Assembly: GCF_900110075.1 (NCBI RefSeq)
Contig: NZ_FOCJ01000001.1
Coordinates: 1 to 64,000 of the forward strand
Length of the DNA: 64,000 nt
Origin: Paenibacillus sp. OV219
GTDB lineage: Bacteria > Bacillota > Bacilli > Paenibacillales > Paenibacillaceae
Reading direction: 5' to 3'
Shown here: in pieces, positions 7,579 through 18,000 of the stretch
Numbering within the stretch: the stretch's first letter is position 1
Layout of the letters: each line of letters begins with the position of its first letter
Position numbers and translations under genes: made by a program
Notes under the pieces: model-generated
What the model was told of the DNA's origin: nothing
Seen by the model: only the letters and a program-made list of their open reading frames with translations
Database searches by the model: none

Positions 7579-7930
7579 TTGCTTGCCACTCCCTTACGGA
7601 TACGATAATATCTTTATTATAGTAGTCGTTGGGGAGTTATTCTTGGTCTAAAGAACCTCATTTCTTTGTCAAAAACAGTTATATGATTCCTCCAATAATT
7701 TTCGAGGAATCGCAATATAGTGCTCAACTATGCAAAATCTACGATTGAGCTAACGGGACACGTTAGTTGAGAAGACAAAAGAGCAGTTTGCCGGTGGCAG
7801 CTGCTCCTTTTTTCATTAAGCTAACGGGCAGGATAGCGGAATCACTTCGCGAATACCTTAGGCATGGCGAATTTACGAAGTTCGCGAAAAAGACGTTATA
7901 AGAAATCGGCGAGTTCAAGAGCGAAGGGAA
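7579..7930. other. Intergenic region with perfect inverted repeat and repeat copy E
   Basis: Apart from the promoter side of the ferritin-like gene, there is a short perfect inverted repeat, GATTCCTC / GAGGAATC (7684-7710), and the complete dispersed repeat at 7745-7836. No coding frame is convincing. Confidence 0.5.
7745..7836. repeat. Dispersed structured repeat, copy E (complete)
   Basis: TTGAGCTAACGGGACACGTTAGTTGA is followed by the hairpin AAAAGAGCAG-TT-TGCC-GGT-GGCA-G-CTGCTCCTTTT and TTAAGCTAACGGGCAGGATAG. The inner TGCC/GGCA stem is perfect here, while copy C has TGCC/GACA. Confidence 0.75.
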
Positions 7931-8611
7931 ATGATGAATATGTTTACTTGGATATCTCTTTATACTAAACCTGAGAAATCCGACATACCTAATCATCGTG
8001 AATCGTTTTACCTCAAAAAAATCCAAACAGAGCACCCTGAATCTATAACTGAATTAGCTTTATTTTTCATTGCAGGGTCGATGATTGTTTCAGAGGAAAT
8101 GATGATAAGTCTCCCAGTTCGAAACGAAGAATCAAAAGCACTTATACATGAAGAGATGGCAGTTCATTTTGAAGATGTTAAGCTTGTTTACCGGGATGAT
8201 CAATTGACGAATATAAATATGCGACTACCTAAGGTAAAGTCGAAGGAGCTTTTTAATTGTTCTGTTTCAGACATTAAGGAAATGATGTTTGATCTCTATA
8301 GAACAAATGAAATGAATAATTGGACAACCCCACATAGAAGATCTTTTAGCCATTACAGGATATTGAATAGAGAATTAGAAATACTAGAAGTTCCAAATAC
8401 AGATAAATTAAGGAAGTATATTGTAGAAGAATATTTTAGATATAATGAATCCCTTTGTTTAATTCCTTCAGGATGGAATTTTAAAGAGAATTTGAAAAGT
8501 TCATTAGTATTAAGATTCCTTTCAAGTTTTGTTCCACTGATTAATATAGGAGTAGATAATGTAAGAAATGATGTTGCATTTCTAGAACTGAGTTATGGAT
8601 TTTGGGAGTAA
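7931..8611 (+). CDS. Uncharacterised 226-aa protein
   Basis: ATG at 7931 (double ATG) after GAAGGGAA. The gene is visibly AT-rich compared with the operon that follows. The protein is soluble, with alternating charged helices; distinctive parts are LALFFIAGSMIVSEEMMISLPV, a MRLPKVKSKELFNCSVSDIKEMM stretch and a hydrophobic tail (SLVLRFLSSFVPLINIGVDN). No family recognised. Lying directly after repeat copy E, it is one more single-gene unit of the accessory zone and looks recently acquired. Confidence 0.65.
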   Translation: MMNMFTWISLYTKPEKSDIPNHRESFYLKKIQTEHPESITELALFFIAGSMIVSEEMMISLPVRNEESKALIHEEMAVHFEDVKLVYRDDQLTNINMRLPKVKSKELFNCSVSDIKEMMFDLYRTNEMNNWTTPHRRSFSHYRILNRELEILEVPNTDKLRKYIVEEYFRYNESLCLIPSGWNFKENLKSSLVLRFLSSFVPLINIGVDNVRNDVAFLELSYGFWE

Positions 8612-8801
8612 TTCGAAGAAGTCGCCGACATCTTATAACACCATATTCACGCTTCATGGGATGAATTTTATGAACTCATTAACATTTAATTAATTGTCCA
8701 TAAAAACAGGTAGATTTTTCTAGTTTTTTCGATTAAGCTCTAATCGAGTTTAATCTATCTATTGCCGGCATGCCGCGTTAAGAGGGGAGGAATTCGCTAT
8801 T

Positions 8802-11576
8802 ATGGTGAACATTCCGAGAATCAATCAATATTATCCTAGCGTTCCGTTGTCGGAGCTTAGCGATTTATTCGCGAAGGGTAGCAATCGAATCGATAATCAG
8901 CGGGCATGCTTGTTAAGCTTTTTGCCTAAGACGCTTAGAGTGGGCGTCAATCTGCCCTTTAACAACAAGTACGTGCTCTTGATCGAGAACACGGCAAGCG
9001 TGGATAGCATTGATTGGAGCCACGAGCTATATCTGAACGGCGAGCGCGTTGACGCGAACGGTTTTCTAACAGCTTCGACTGAGGCGAGCGATGCGGAGTA
9101 TGATATCGGCTTCGAAAATGATGTTTTTGATGCAGCAGGCGGAGTACCGCTGTTCGATAAGCTGCAAGTTACATGTGTCGTAAGGAAAGGCGCCGAGGAG
9201 CTAAAGCTGAGCGTAGAACATCAGCTGATTAATCTCTTGAACGTCAGTGAATTGGGTCTAATGTCGGCCAACCAGACGATTGCATTCGCGGGCAATCCGG
9301 ATTCTACCAATTATTTGATCAACCATATGAAGGATTATTTGCCCACAGGATTGATCCAATGGAATAGCAATATTGTAGAAATCGGTCCCTCGGAGAGCGA
9401 GGCCATGCAAAAAGTCATTGCTTCGATCATCAACTGCAATTTGCTGGTTGCTTCGAACACTAGCCATTCATCCAATATATTGTTTGATTTGAATAACTTT
9501 GCGAATCGAGATTTGAAATCTTTAATTAACGATGACGCGAGATATGAAGGCAACTTCAGCAACGGGATTTGCGCCGTTCCTGTTCATATTTTAAGCGATA
9601 TTATGCCTGTCTCGACCTCAGTGCCCGATTTCGATACGGTGGATGTCGGATCGGGCAATCCGGTATTTAACATTATCCGGGACAATGGGCTAATGACCTT
9701 TAACGACATAGAGGGGGAAATATTACGAACGGTACCTCAAAAAATCATGGATTCGAAGTTTCGAATAACCAATGATATTCCGAAGCTTGTCGAGCTATAC
9801 AATTTGACCTTATTCCCGAAATCAGCGATAAAGCTGACAGCGATCGTACTTAAATATTTGTTCGAATGCTCGAAGAAAAACAGCTGCAACGAGTGCAAGA
9901 ACAAATCGATCACGTGGCTCTTTATCCAATTCAGCGATATGAAGGACCATCCCGATTTTCTAAAAAGTCTACTGACGCATTACTTCAGGGAACCGATCAA
10001 CAAAATCGAGACTTTCTCGGACAAAGCTGTAAAGACAGCCGAGATGGCATGGTCGCCCGCGATCTACACCGTGCTCAACGTTGCGCCAAGAATCTTGAAA
10101 GCTTATTTCGCCAGGAAAATTGTAAAGCAAATCGATGGCACGGAATATGTATTCGATTTTGAAAGAATCGATAGCAGCGCAGTAAGAGTAGACGTTAATG
10201 GCGTGCGCTTGAACGATCAGCCTACTTACGACAACGTTCTCGGCAGGCAAGTCTATTTAATCGTAGAGACGCTGCATTGCAGATATAAGGAACTTACGCT
10301 ACAGGTCCAGCCTTTGGACAACACGCTTAACGACAGCACTGCGAATTTGGAAATATTGGCCGGAAACAACATCAACAATTACATTTCTTTGCTGGCCAAA
10401 GCAGTCGGCAATCACGACGACTTAAGAAATACCAACAATGACGACTTCAGCGATACGACCAAACGGTACTATCAGATCGACCATCAAGACAAGGCGATCA
10501 TTAAACTATCTTTAAAGCCAAGCACGCGAAATGTGTTCGATGCTTGGGCCAATCATTTGGCAGGCAACACAGCCGAACTGAAAATCGTGGCGGGGTTGAA
10601 GGACAATACTTCGGCTTTTTTTGGCAAAGACGTCAGCGGCTCACGCAAAACCGATGAGTTTTTGAGCCCGAGTGATAATTACAATAGCGGTACAAGATTT
10701 AGAATCGTGAATCGGATCGCCTATGAAATCTACCATATCGCAAATGAGTGGAACTCGTTAGCGATCGTAGGCGGCAGCAGAAGGAAGCTCGGCAAAGTCG
10801 AGAACCGATTTATTAAAGAGATCCCTGACTTATCCCCTCATGAGCCGATTAGAATCGTAAATTTCTACTACCACGACCAGTTGGATAACGAAAGATTCAT
10901 CGCCCCGTGCAACTTCGTCAAGCCGCGTAGAAGAACTAATGGAGCAAAGCTTGCTGACAATTCCAATCTCGTCAATGTACCGGCGGGCTTTACGAGCGAT
11001 GGGGCTGCTCCGGGGGGAGACGCTTTTTGGAACTATTATTATGCGAACGGCGATGTCGTCACGAGAGACAATCCAGCAGCAGGAGGCAAAGACTATGGCA
11101 TCATTCGATACCGGCTTGCTTCCAATGACGCGAATGATTTGGTAGAGGTAGTTCGGATGCCGGATTTATTGAATAAAACCTACGAATTCAACGGAACGCA
11201 GTACAACATACACTATACTTTTACGAATACGCAAAGGAGATATGCAAACCCGGGGTGTTTCGCTGCTTTCGTCGGCGTTTTGGCACAGTTGAACTTTCTA
11301 AATGTGCAATCGACGGGAATGTGTTTTGCAGATGCTACCAGCTATCCAAGCATAAGCCACCCGAATGGAGACAGCATCGACACCAATCCTTTGGATACGC
11401 CGGCGGAACGTAGGGCGATCATCGCCGCATTCAGGCAATGGGGATTCACGCAAATTATTTCGGGAACAGCAGCCAAGTTCAACGGCGACGGAGCCGATCT
11501 GCATAGAGCAGATCACGACACGCATCTGCATTCGGGAAATTTTGATGTAACAACAGTCGAAGATATGGTCGGGTGA
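8802..11576 (+). CDS. Giant-operon protein 1: 924 aa with C-terminal M15-like peptidase motif
   Basis: ATG at 8802 after GAGGGGAGGAATTCG. No signal peptide. The first ~820 residues are unknown and look like several beta-rich domains; a three-cysteine cluster C356-x5-C362-x2-C365 could bind metal. The C-terminal ~110 residues carry SHPNGDSID (H853, D857, D860), the S-x-H-x6-D pattern of M15 (VanY/D-Ala-D-Ala carboxypeptidase-fold) zinc peptidases, then DHDTHLHSG (H905, H908, H910), which would supply the last zinc ligand. It is preceded by a segment (FAAFVGVLAQLNFLN) where that fold has its helix. This suggests an M15-like wall- or peptide-cleaving module on a large scaffold. First gene of the five-gene operon; GTGA overlap with the next. 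Confidence 0.6.
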   Translation: MVNIPRINQYYPSVPLSELSDLFAKGSNRIDNQRACLLSFLPKTLRVGVNLPFNNKYVLLIENTASVDSIDWSHELYLNGERVDANGFLTASTEASDAEYDIGFENDVFDAAGGVPLFDKLQVTCVVRKGAEELKLSVEHQLINLLNVSELGLMSANQTIAFAGNPDSTNYLINHMKDYLPTGLIQWNSNIVEIGPSESEAMQKVIASIINCNLLVASNTSHSSNILFDLNNFANRDLKSLINDDARYEGNFSNGICAVPVHILSDIMPVSTSVPDFDTVDVGSGNPVFNIIRDNGLMTFNDIEGEILRTVPQKIMDSKFRITNDIPKLVELYNLTLFPKSAIKLTAIVLKYLFECSKKNSCNECKNKSITWLFIQFSDMKDHPDFLKSLLTHYFREPINKIETFSDKAVKTAEMAWSPAIYTVLNVAPRILKAYFARKIVKQIDGTEYVFDFERIDSSAVRVDVNGVRLNDQPTYDNVLGRQVYLIVETLHCRYKELTLQVQPLDNTLNDSTANLEILAGNNINNYISLLAKAVGNHDDLRNTNNDDFSDTTKRYYQIDHQDKAIIKLSLKPSTRNVFDAWANHLAGNTAELKIVAGLKDNTSAFFGKDVSGSRKTDEFLSPSDNYNSGTRFRIVNRIAYEIYHIANEWNSLAIVGGSRRKLGKVENRFIKEIPDLSPHEPIRIVNFYYHDQLDNERFIAPCNFVKPRRRTNGAKLADNSNLVNVPAGFTSDGAAPGGDAFWNYYYANGDVVTRDNPAAGGKDYGIIRYRLASNDANDLVEVVRMPDLLNKTYEFNGTQYNIHYTFTNTQRRYANPGCFAAFVGVLAQLNFLNVQSTGMCFADATSYPSISHPNGDSIDTNPLDTPAERRAIIAAFRQWGFTQIISGTAAKFNGDGADLHRADHDTHLHSGNFDVTTVEDMVG

Positions 11577-14500
11577 AGGATATGGACAAGTATACCGTCT
11601 CAGAGAGAACGCTTATTGAAGCGACGCATTTGCTGTCACCTTTGAAAACGCTTAATTCAGCTGACAAGGTGCTGGATTTTCTCGCAAAGCTGGGTATTAA
11701 AGTGCCTGTGGTCGATTTAGTTACCGTTTTGTCGCAGTCCTTTGCCAAAATCGACGCCGTCGTGTCCGCGACGAAAGCGGTGATTGATGCCGACACCGAC
11801 GAGAAAAAGCTCAAAGCCTTGCTGTCTTTGCTTCCGGTAATCAAAGAAGCGCTGAACGAGCTGCAAAAGCTGGAGGCCGCAATCAGTGCCGCTCCCGGCA
11901 TTTCCCAGGCATTTATTCAGAATGCGCACATCGATCAATTGCCGAGAAGACTGCTAGACTATTTGATATTCGATAATTTGCAAAAAAGATATCCGAAGCT
12001 GTTCGGTGCCCTCTATCTTATGGGGATATTGGACGAAGATCTGCTTGCAAACGATGATGCCGTCTTTCAGTCCGCTTGCAAGTTAAAAGTCGTAAACTGG
12101 GATAAGCTTCCGCGATATTTAACCGAGCCCGGCAAAGTCTTCGATGAATTTTACCAGTGGAATACAAATTTCAATGCGGACATTTTTCTTGCGAGACTCG
12201 ATCGGTTTCTTAGGGCAATGGCAGTTCAAGGCGGGCTATACAAACAGAACGACAACGTCAAAAATGCGCTCGGGAACTCCACCGCAGGACTGCGTGAGCT
12301 AAGAATTCCGATTTTCTCCAAAGGACATTATCCGGACTCGTATATGCAATTAGGATTGAATATTAGCCCGGCTGAAGCGCATGACGCTAAGAAGAAAGGC
12401 ATTGCGTTCATACCGTACTTCAGCGGTTCCTCGCAGCTCGATTTCGCATTAGGCGACGGCTGGGAAGCCTTACTGCAAACAAATTTGAGTATCGATTCGG
12501 GATTAGGTCTCATTGTTCGCCCGCCATTCTCCCTGGATTTTTTGCAAAATTTGTTCACGGCACCCTTAAGCGCCGGCAGTCTGGATACAGGCCTCGCCGT
12601 TCAGCAGAAAAAAAACGCAAGCAACGGGGAATTCGAGGCTTTTTACTTGTTCGGGGACAAGAACAGCACGCATTTGTCCGTCTCCGGAATATCCACGAAA
12701 ATATTCGGAAAGTCAACGCCTTCGGGGCAAGACGCAGGCGCGGAAATCGCTATTAAAGCGATCAATTTGCTCATCACGACAGGCGAAGGGGATTCGTTCC
12801 TAAGTTCCCTGCTGCCGTCGTCAGGCATCGATGCAACTTTCGAACTGGCTGTCGGCGTATCCTTGTCGAAAGGGGTTTACTTTAAAGGAAGCGCCGGGAT
12901 CGAAGTGCAAATCCCCGCTCACATTCAGCTTGGTCCAATAGATATACTGGGCTTGACGATTGCCATTAAGCCCAAAGACGGCCATATACCGATTGAAGTC
13001 ACCTCGACGATCAAAGCAGAGCTTGGACCGCTAAAAGTCGTAGTGGAAAATATCGGCTTCTCTCAGGAGCTTTCGTTTCCCGCGGATCGAAGCGGCAACT
13101 TAGGTCCAGTAAATACGAAGTTCGGCTTTCGTCCACCCAATGGCCTTGGCATATCCATCGACACCGGCGTGGTCAAAGGCGGCGGCTATTTGTATTTCAA
13201 TCCGAACAAGGAAGAGTATACGGGTGCGCTCGAAATCGAGATTTCCGAGTTCCTGACCATTAAGGCAATTGGCATACTAACAACGCGTATGCCGGACGGC
13301 TCCAAAGGATTTTCGTTGTTATTCATCCTCACGGCGGAATTCGGATCGCCGTTACAGCTGGGCTTCGGCTTCACGCTAAGCGGCGTCGGAGGATTGATCG
13401 GGCTTAATCGCACGATGCTGCTGCAGCCGCTCACCGAAGGCGTGCGCACAGGCGCGATCAATAGCGTCATGTTCCCGGCGAACGTTGTGGAGAACGCTCC
13501 GCGCATCATTAGCGACTTGAACAGCTTTTTCCCACCGCAAAAAGACATTTTCCTCATCGGTCCGATGGCCAAAATCGGCTGGGGCACGCCGAACCTCGTG
13601 ACGCTGTCGCTGGGTGTCATAATCGAAATTCCTGGAAATATCGCCATCTTAGGCGTGTTGAAAGTCGCGCTTCCGGATGAGGAAGCTGCGATTTTATGCT
13701 TGCAGGTGAATTTCATCGGAGCGATCGAGTTCGATAAGAAGCAGGCATGGTTCTATGCGACTACTTATGAATCGCGGTTGCTAACCATGACGATAGACGG
13801 CCAGATGGGCGTACTGGTCTCTTGGGGCGATGAACCCAACTTCGTTGTTAGCGTCGGAGGATTCCATCCTGCGTTCAATCCGCCGCCATTGCCGTTTCCC
13901 GAGCCTAACCGCATCGCGATCAGTCTCCTTAATGAACCGCAGGCCAGAATACGCGTAGAAGGCTATTTCGCAGTCACTTCGAATACCGCCCAGTTCGGAG
14001 CCAGGGCGGAACTGTACTTCGGGCTGGACGCGTTTAAAGTTGACGGGTTTATCGCCTTCGATGCACTATTCCAATTCTCGCCATTCCAATTTATTATCAC
14101 GATATCTTCGTCGATGTCCGTCAAAGTGTTCGGCGTCGACTTATTAAGCGTGCGAATAAACGGTTCACTAAGCGGCCCGACGCCTTGGCGTGTCGAAGGC
14201 ACCGGCTCAATTTCACTACTGCTCGTCGATATTGACGTCGATTTCAGCCATAGCTGGGGCGAAGCGGCCAACACTGACTTGCCGCCGATCGACGTAATGC
14301 CATTGCTCAAAGCGGAATTGGAGAAAGTCGAAAACTGGAAAGCTGGCGTGCCGGATGCGAATCGCATTCTCGTGTCGCTTCGCAAAATCAAAACGACCGA
14401 GGGCTTGATCCTGCACCCGTTAGGCACGTTGCAGATCAGCCAGCGGTTCGTGCCTTTGCAGCTTGGCATCGACAAGATTGGCGCGCAAAAGCCTAGCGAC

Positions 14501-15070
14501 GCCAATCGATTTAAGGTTACCACCGCGAATGTAGACTCCGCAAAGCCCGCAATGGAGGAAAAGGGCGCCTTAGATGAGATGTTTGCCATGGCGCAGTTCA
14601 ATAACAAAACAGACGCTGAAAAGCTGAGCGTTCCCGCTTATGAAAAGGCAAAGGGTGGACTGGAATTATCCGTCGAAGGCGTACAGACGAAGACGGCAAG
14701 CGCGGTGAAGCGCGTCGTGCGGTACGAACAGGTCATTATCGATACGAACTACAAGCGCTTCGTCATTCCGTTTTTCAGTTTCATCAGCGTGCTGTTCAAT
14801 TTCTTCCTGCAAGGCAGTGCCGTCACGGAATCCCCCTTGTCCCGCAAACGTAAGGCGCACAAAATACCTGCTGCAGAGAAAATTAAGCTCGGTTCAACCC
14901 GCTACGCCGTCGTCTACAATCGCGACAACTCGCCCTTCAGTGCTGAAGCAGCCTCATTCGAAAGCCATGCGCAGGCGTTGGATTTCATGAAGCAACTTAT
15001 GAAAAAAAATCCGAACCTGCGAGACGAATTGCATGTCATTCCGCAGGCTGAAACGAGGAGGGCCGTATGA
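11573..15070 (+). CDS. Giant-operon protein 2: 1165-aa DUF6603-type protein
   Basis: GTG at 11573 overlaps the previous stop; ATG at 11582 is the alternative start. The N-terminal ~150 residues are helical. A long run of amphipathic beta-strands follows from about residue 270 to 930. Its signature GFGFTLSGVGGLIGLNRT (about residues 597-614) and the surrounding PLQLGFGF and FFPPQKDIFLIGP stretches match what I know as DUF6603, a family of large bacterial and fungal proteins of unknown function. Repeated strands with hydrophobic faces (HIQLGPIDILGLTIAI, PLKVVVENIGF) suggest an extended groove or barrel. The last ~70 residues (YAVVYNRDNSPF, then LRDELHVIPQAE) form a separate small domain. No signal peptide. 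ATGA overlap with protein 3. Confidence 0.6.
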   Translation: MKDMDKYTVSERTLIEATHLLSPLKTLNSADKVLDFLAKLGIKVPVVDLVTVLSQSFAKIDAVVSATKAVIDADTDEKKLKALLSLLPVIKEALNELQKLEAAISAAPGISQAFIQNAHIDQLPRRLLDYLIFDNLQKRYPKLFGALYLMGILDEDLLANDDAVFQSACKLKVVNWDKLPRYLTEPGKVFDEFYQWNTNFNADIFLARLDRFLRAMAVQGGLYKQNDNVKNALGNSTAGLRELRIPIFSKGHYPDSYMQLGLNISPAEAHDAKKKGIAFIPYFSGSSQLDFALGDGWEALLQTNLSIDSGLGLIVRPPFSLDFLQNLFTAPLSAGSLDTGLAVQQKKNASNGEFEAFYLFGDKNSTHLSVSGISTKIFGKSTPSGQDAGAEIAIKAINLLITTGEGDSFLSSLLPSSGIDATFELAVGVSLSKGVYFKGSAGIEVQIPAHIQLGPIDILGLTIAIKPKDGHIPIEVTSTIKAELGPLKVVVENIGFSQELSFPADRSGNLGPVNTKFGFRPPNGLGISIDTGVVKGGGYLYFNPNKEEYTGALEIEISEFLTIKAIGILTTRMPDGSKGFSLLFILTAEFGSPLQLGFGFTLSGVGGLIGLNRTMLLQPLTEGVRTGAINSVMFPANVVENAPRIISDLNSFFPPQKDIFLIGPMAKIGWGTPNLVTLSLGVIIEIPGNIAILGVLKVALPDEEAAILCLQVNFIGAIEFDKKQAWFYATTYESRLLTMTIDGQMGVLVSWGDEPNFVVSVGGFHPAFNPPPLPFPEPNRIAISLLNEPQARIRVEGYFAVTSNTAQFGARAELYFGLDAFKVDGFIAFDALFQFSPFQFIITISSSMSVKVFGVDLLSVRINGSLSGPTPWRVEGTGSISLLLVDIDVDFSHSWGEAANTDLPPIDVMPLLKAELEKVENWKAGVPDANRILVSLRKIKTTEGLILHPLGTLQISQRFVPLQLGIDKIGAQKPSDANRFKVTTANVDSAKPAMEEKGALDEMFAMAQFNNKTDAEKLSVPAYEKAKGGLELSVEGVQTKTASAVKRVVRYEQVIIDTNYKRFVIPFFSFISVLFNFFLQGSAVTESPLSRKRKAHKIPAAEKIKLGSTRYAVVYNRDNSPFSAEAASFESHAQALDFMKQLMKKNPNLRDELHVIPQAETRRAV

Positions 15071-18000
15071 CAGAGGAAATCGCTTCCTATTCGTTCCTCC
15101 CGTGGATTCGCAACGGGATCGCGAATAACATTAAGACACAGGATCACGACTTGAACGTCGTGCTGCGGGCTTCCGTCGAAATCACTTTGGACCTCAAAGG
15201 CGAAGGGATCGATGGCGAAAAACAGGATTCCGTAACGAAACGTATCGCCTTATACGGGCCTGGCGACATTATCGGTATCGATTCGAAAGCGATCATCAAG
15301 ACGGAGCCGCGCAACTGGATAACGAATTTCGAGCCCAATTACATTCCATCTATTGAGTTTTATGACGAGGACTTTCCGTGGCGCTACACGCCTGCGGCGC
15401 CGGACAATCTCGGCAGGCTGCGTCCCTGGATTATGCTTGTCGTACTGACGGAAGAAGAGTTCGAGGACGGCAAAGACATCACAAATAAGCCGCTGCCATA
15501 CATCGAAGTCAACGACGCAGGAGACGTGCTTCCGCCTGAAGGCCAGCTGTGGGCATGGGCACATGCTCACGTTAATGAAGACATCGTGAAATTGGCCGAC
15601 AACGTCAAAAGCAGTGATTTGAACGCTCTGCTTCCGCGGCTGAGTGAAGCTGTGAACCGCAATCCGGATTTGGCCTACTCCCGAATCGTCTGCCCAAGGA
15701 AAATGGTTGCGAATAAGGCTTATCACGCGTTTCTGGTTCCGGTGTTCGAAACCGGACGTTTAGCTGGACTAGGACTAGACATCCCTTCGAATTGCCCAGC
15801 AACGAAATCGGCCTGGAGCGCGAATGACGCTGCGAAGCTATTCCCTTATTACCATCGTTGGTACTTCCGGACAGGCACGGTTGGCGACTTCGAATATTTG
15901 GTGCGGATGCTGGAGCCGAAGTCGGTCGACAGCCGCGTCGGCAGGCGAGATATGGATGTGCAAGCTCCCGGCGCGCCGGTTAGCGGAATTACGGATTCGC
16001 GGCTAGGCGGCATTCTGAAATTAGGCGGCGCCCTGCAAGTCCCGTTCGCCTCGATGACGAAAGAAGACAAGGACGTCGTGCTGACGTATGAGAACTGGGA
16101 CCGTTTGCATGATTTGGACTCGCTCAGCACCGTAAAGAAAAACGAGCTGTTCGAGAAGGACAGCGTTACGAAGTTGCCGCGGACCGAGCCGCATCCGTTT
16201 CAAAAGCAATTGGCCTCATTTATTAATCTAGCGGATGAATACGCCTATGAAGAGGCTGCTGCCGCCAATTCGAATTCGAGATTGGACGCGGATGACGATC
16301 CAATGATCGTGCCTCCGTTATATGGCCGCTGGCATGCCATGATCCACCGTTTGTTGAACAATCGAGACGGCTCGCCGATCCCTAACAACGACAACTGGAT
16401 TCATGAACTGAACCTCGATCCGAGATGGCGCGCGGCCACGGGCTTTGGCACGAAGGTCATTCAACAAAAACAAGAAGAATATATGGACGCGGCTTGGGGA
16501 CAGATAGGTGACATTCTCGAGGCCAACCGCAAAATCAGGCAAGCCCAATTGGCGAAGGAAGCGTCCAAAGCCGTTTACAACAATCATATTAAACCGCTGG
16601 AGGAGATTAGCCTCGAGAAAACACTAATATTTACTGCTCCACTGAATAAACGGATCTTGACCGAGGATACAACGATATACCATCACATCCATACGAGCCG
16701 CATTCCACAAGCGATCGTCTCCGCGCCGATGAGACGGATCGTCCGTCCTTCCGGACGCGTCATGCGCAAGCTACCGTTTGCAGACAGGGCGCAAACTGAT
16801 CGGCTTCTCGAAAAAATCAACAGCGAGATAGTGTCCCCCGCGCCTCCTAAGTTGACGCCTGAATCGCTACCGACACTAGGAGAGCTTGCGAAAAATTTGA
16901 AGCGGTCGATCGCTCCCGACATCGTTACGGAGCTTATCTCTAAGTATAGTTGGGTGCAATATTGGCCCTTCATGTTGGCCGTGGTGCTCATCCTAGCGCT
17001 TATTGCATTTTTATTGAAAGCGCCTATGTGGATCGTCGGCCTATTAATCGGGGGCTTACTAATTGGATTTCGTTATTTGGCCAAATTAGCGAAAGGCGTA
17101 AAGCAAGCCGAGTCTGTGCTGGAACAGAATCAAAATCGGGAAGACGTGTCCAAATATCCGCTTAGTCCAGACTTCAAAATTGTTAGCGTCGGAGATGCCT
17201 TTGTGCCGAGCATCGGCAGATTGGATAGCGAGGAAGCGGTTAGATTCAAAAACGCAGTGCGTGATGTCCATGCATTCGTGCAAAGCAGCGGCAAGGCTGG
17301 ATACCTGCCAACGCTGAAGGAGCTTGAAATACCACGTATGGCGGGGCAAATGATCAAAGGACTTAATCCGGAATTGACGATTCCGGAAATGGTACTAAGC
17401 TACATACAACTGCCGGGGTCGTACTTTACACTTGCAGGTGAAAGTATTGTAGAAGCGATGGCCTATCCGCAATTCGATATGCCGATGTACGAGCCGCTGC
17501 TCAAAATATCGACGGAATTGTTTTTGCCGAACATCAATTTTATTGCGCAAAACAGCATTTCGCTTCTGCAGACGAACCAGAAATTCATCGAGTCCTATAT
17601 GGTCGGCTTAAATCATGAATTCGCCCGAGAGTTGCTGTGGCGGGAATTCCCGACCGACCAGCGGGGCAGCTATTTCAGGCAATTTTGGGACGTAAGCAGC
17701 CGTTATGATCCTACCATTCAAGATTCGGAGCAACGCAAGGAGAAGCTGCGGGACATCCCGACATTGCATAGTTGGCCGCAAGCTTCGAAGCTAGGTGATC
17801 ATGATCAACGGGAAGCCAATGGTGAAAAGGAAGAAGAAGCGGTATTGGTCATTCGCGGCGAATTGTTGAAAAAATATCCGACTGCTGTCATTTACGCTCA
17901 AAGGGCGCAATGGCAAAAGAAACCGGATGGCACGATCGACATAACAAAGGAACGGCTTCCGGCAGAGCTGACTGCACAGGAGCAGGCGAATCCGCCGCAT

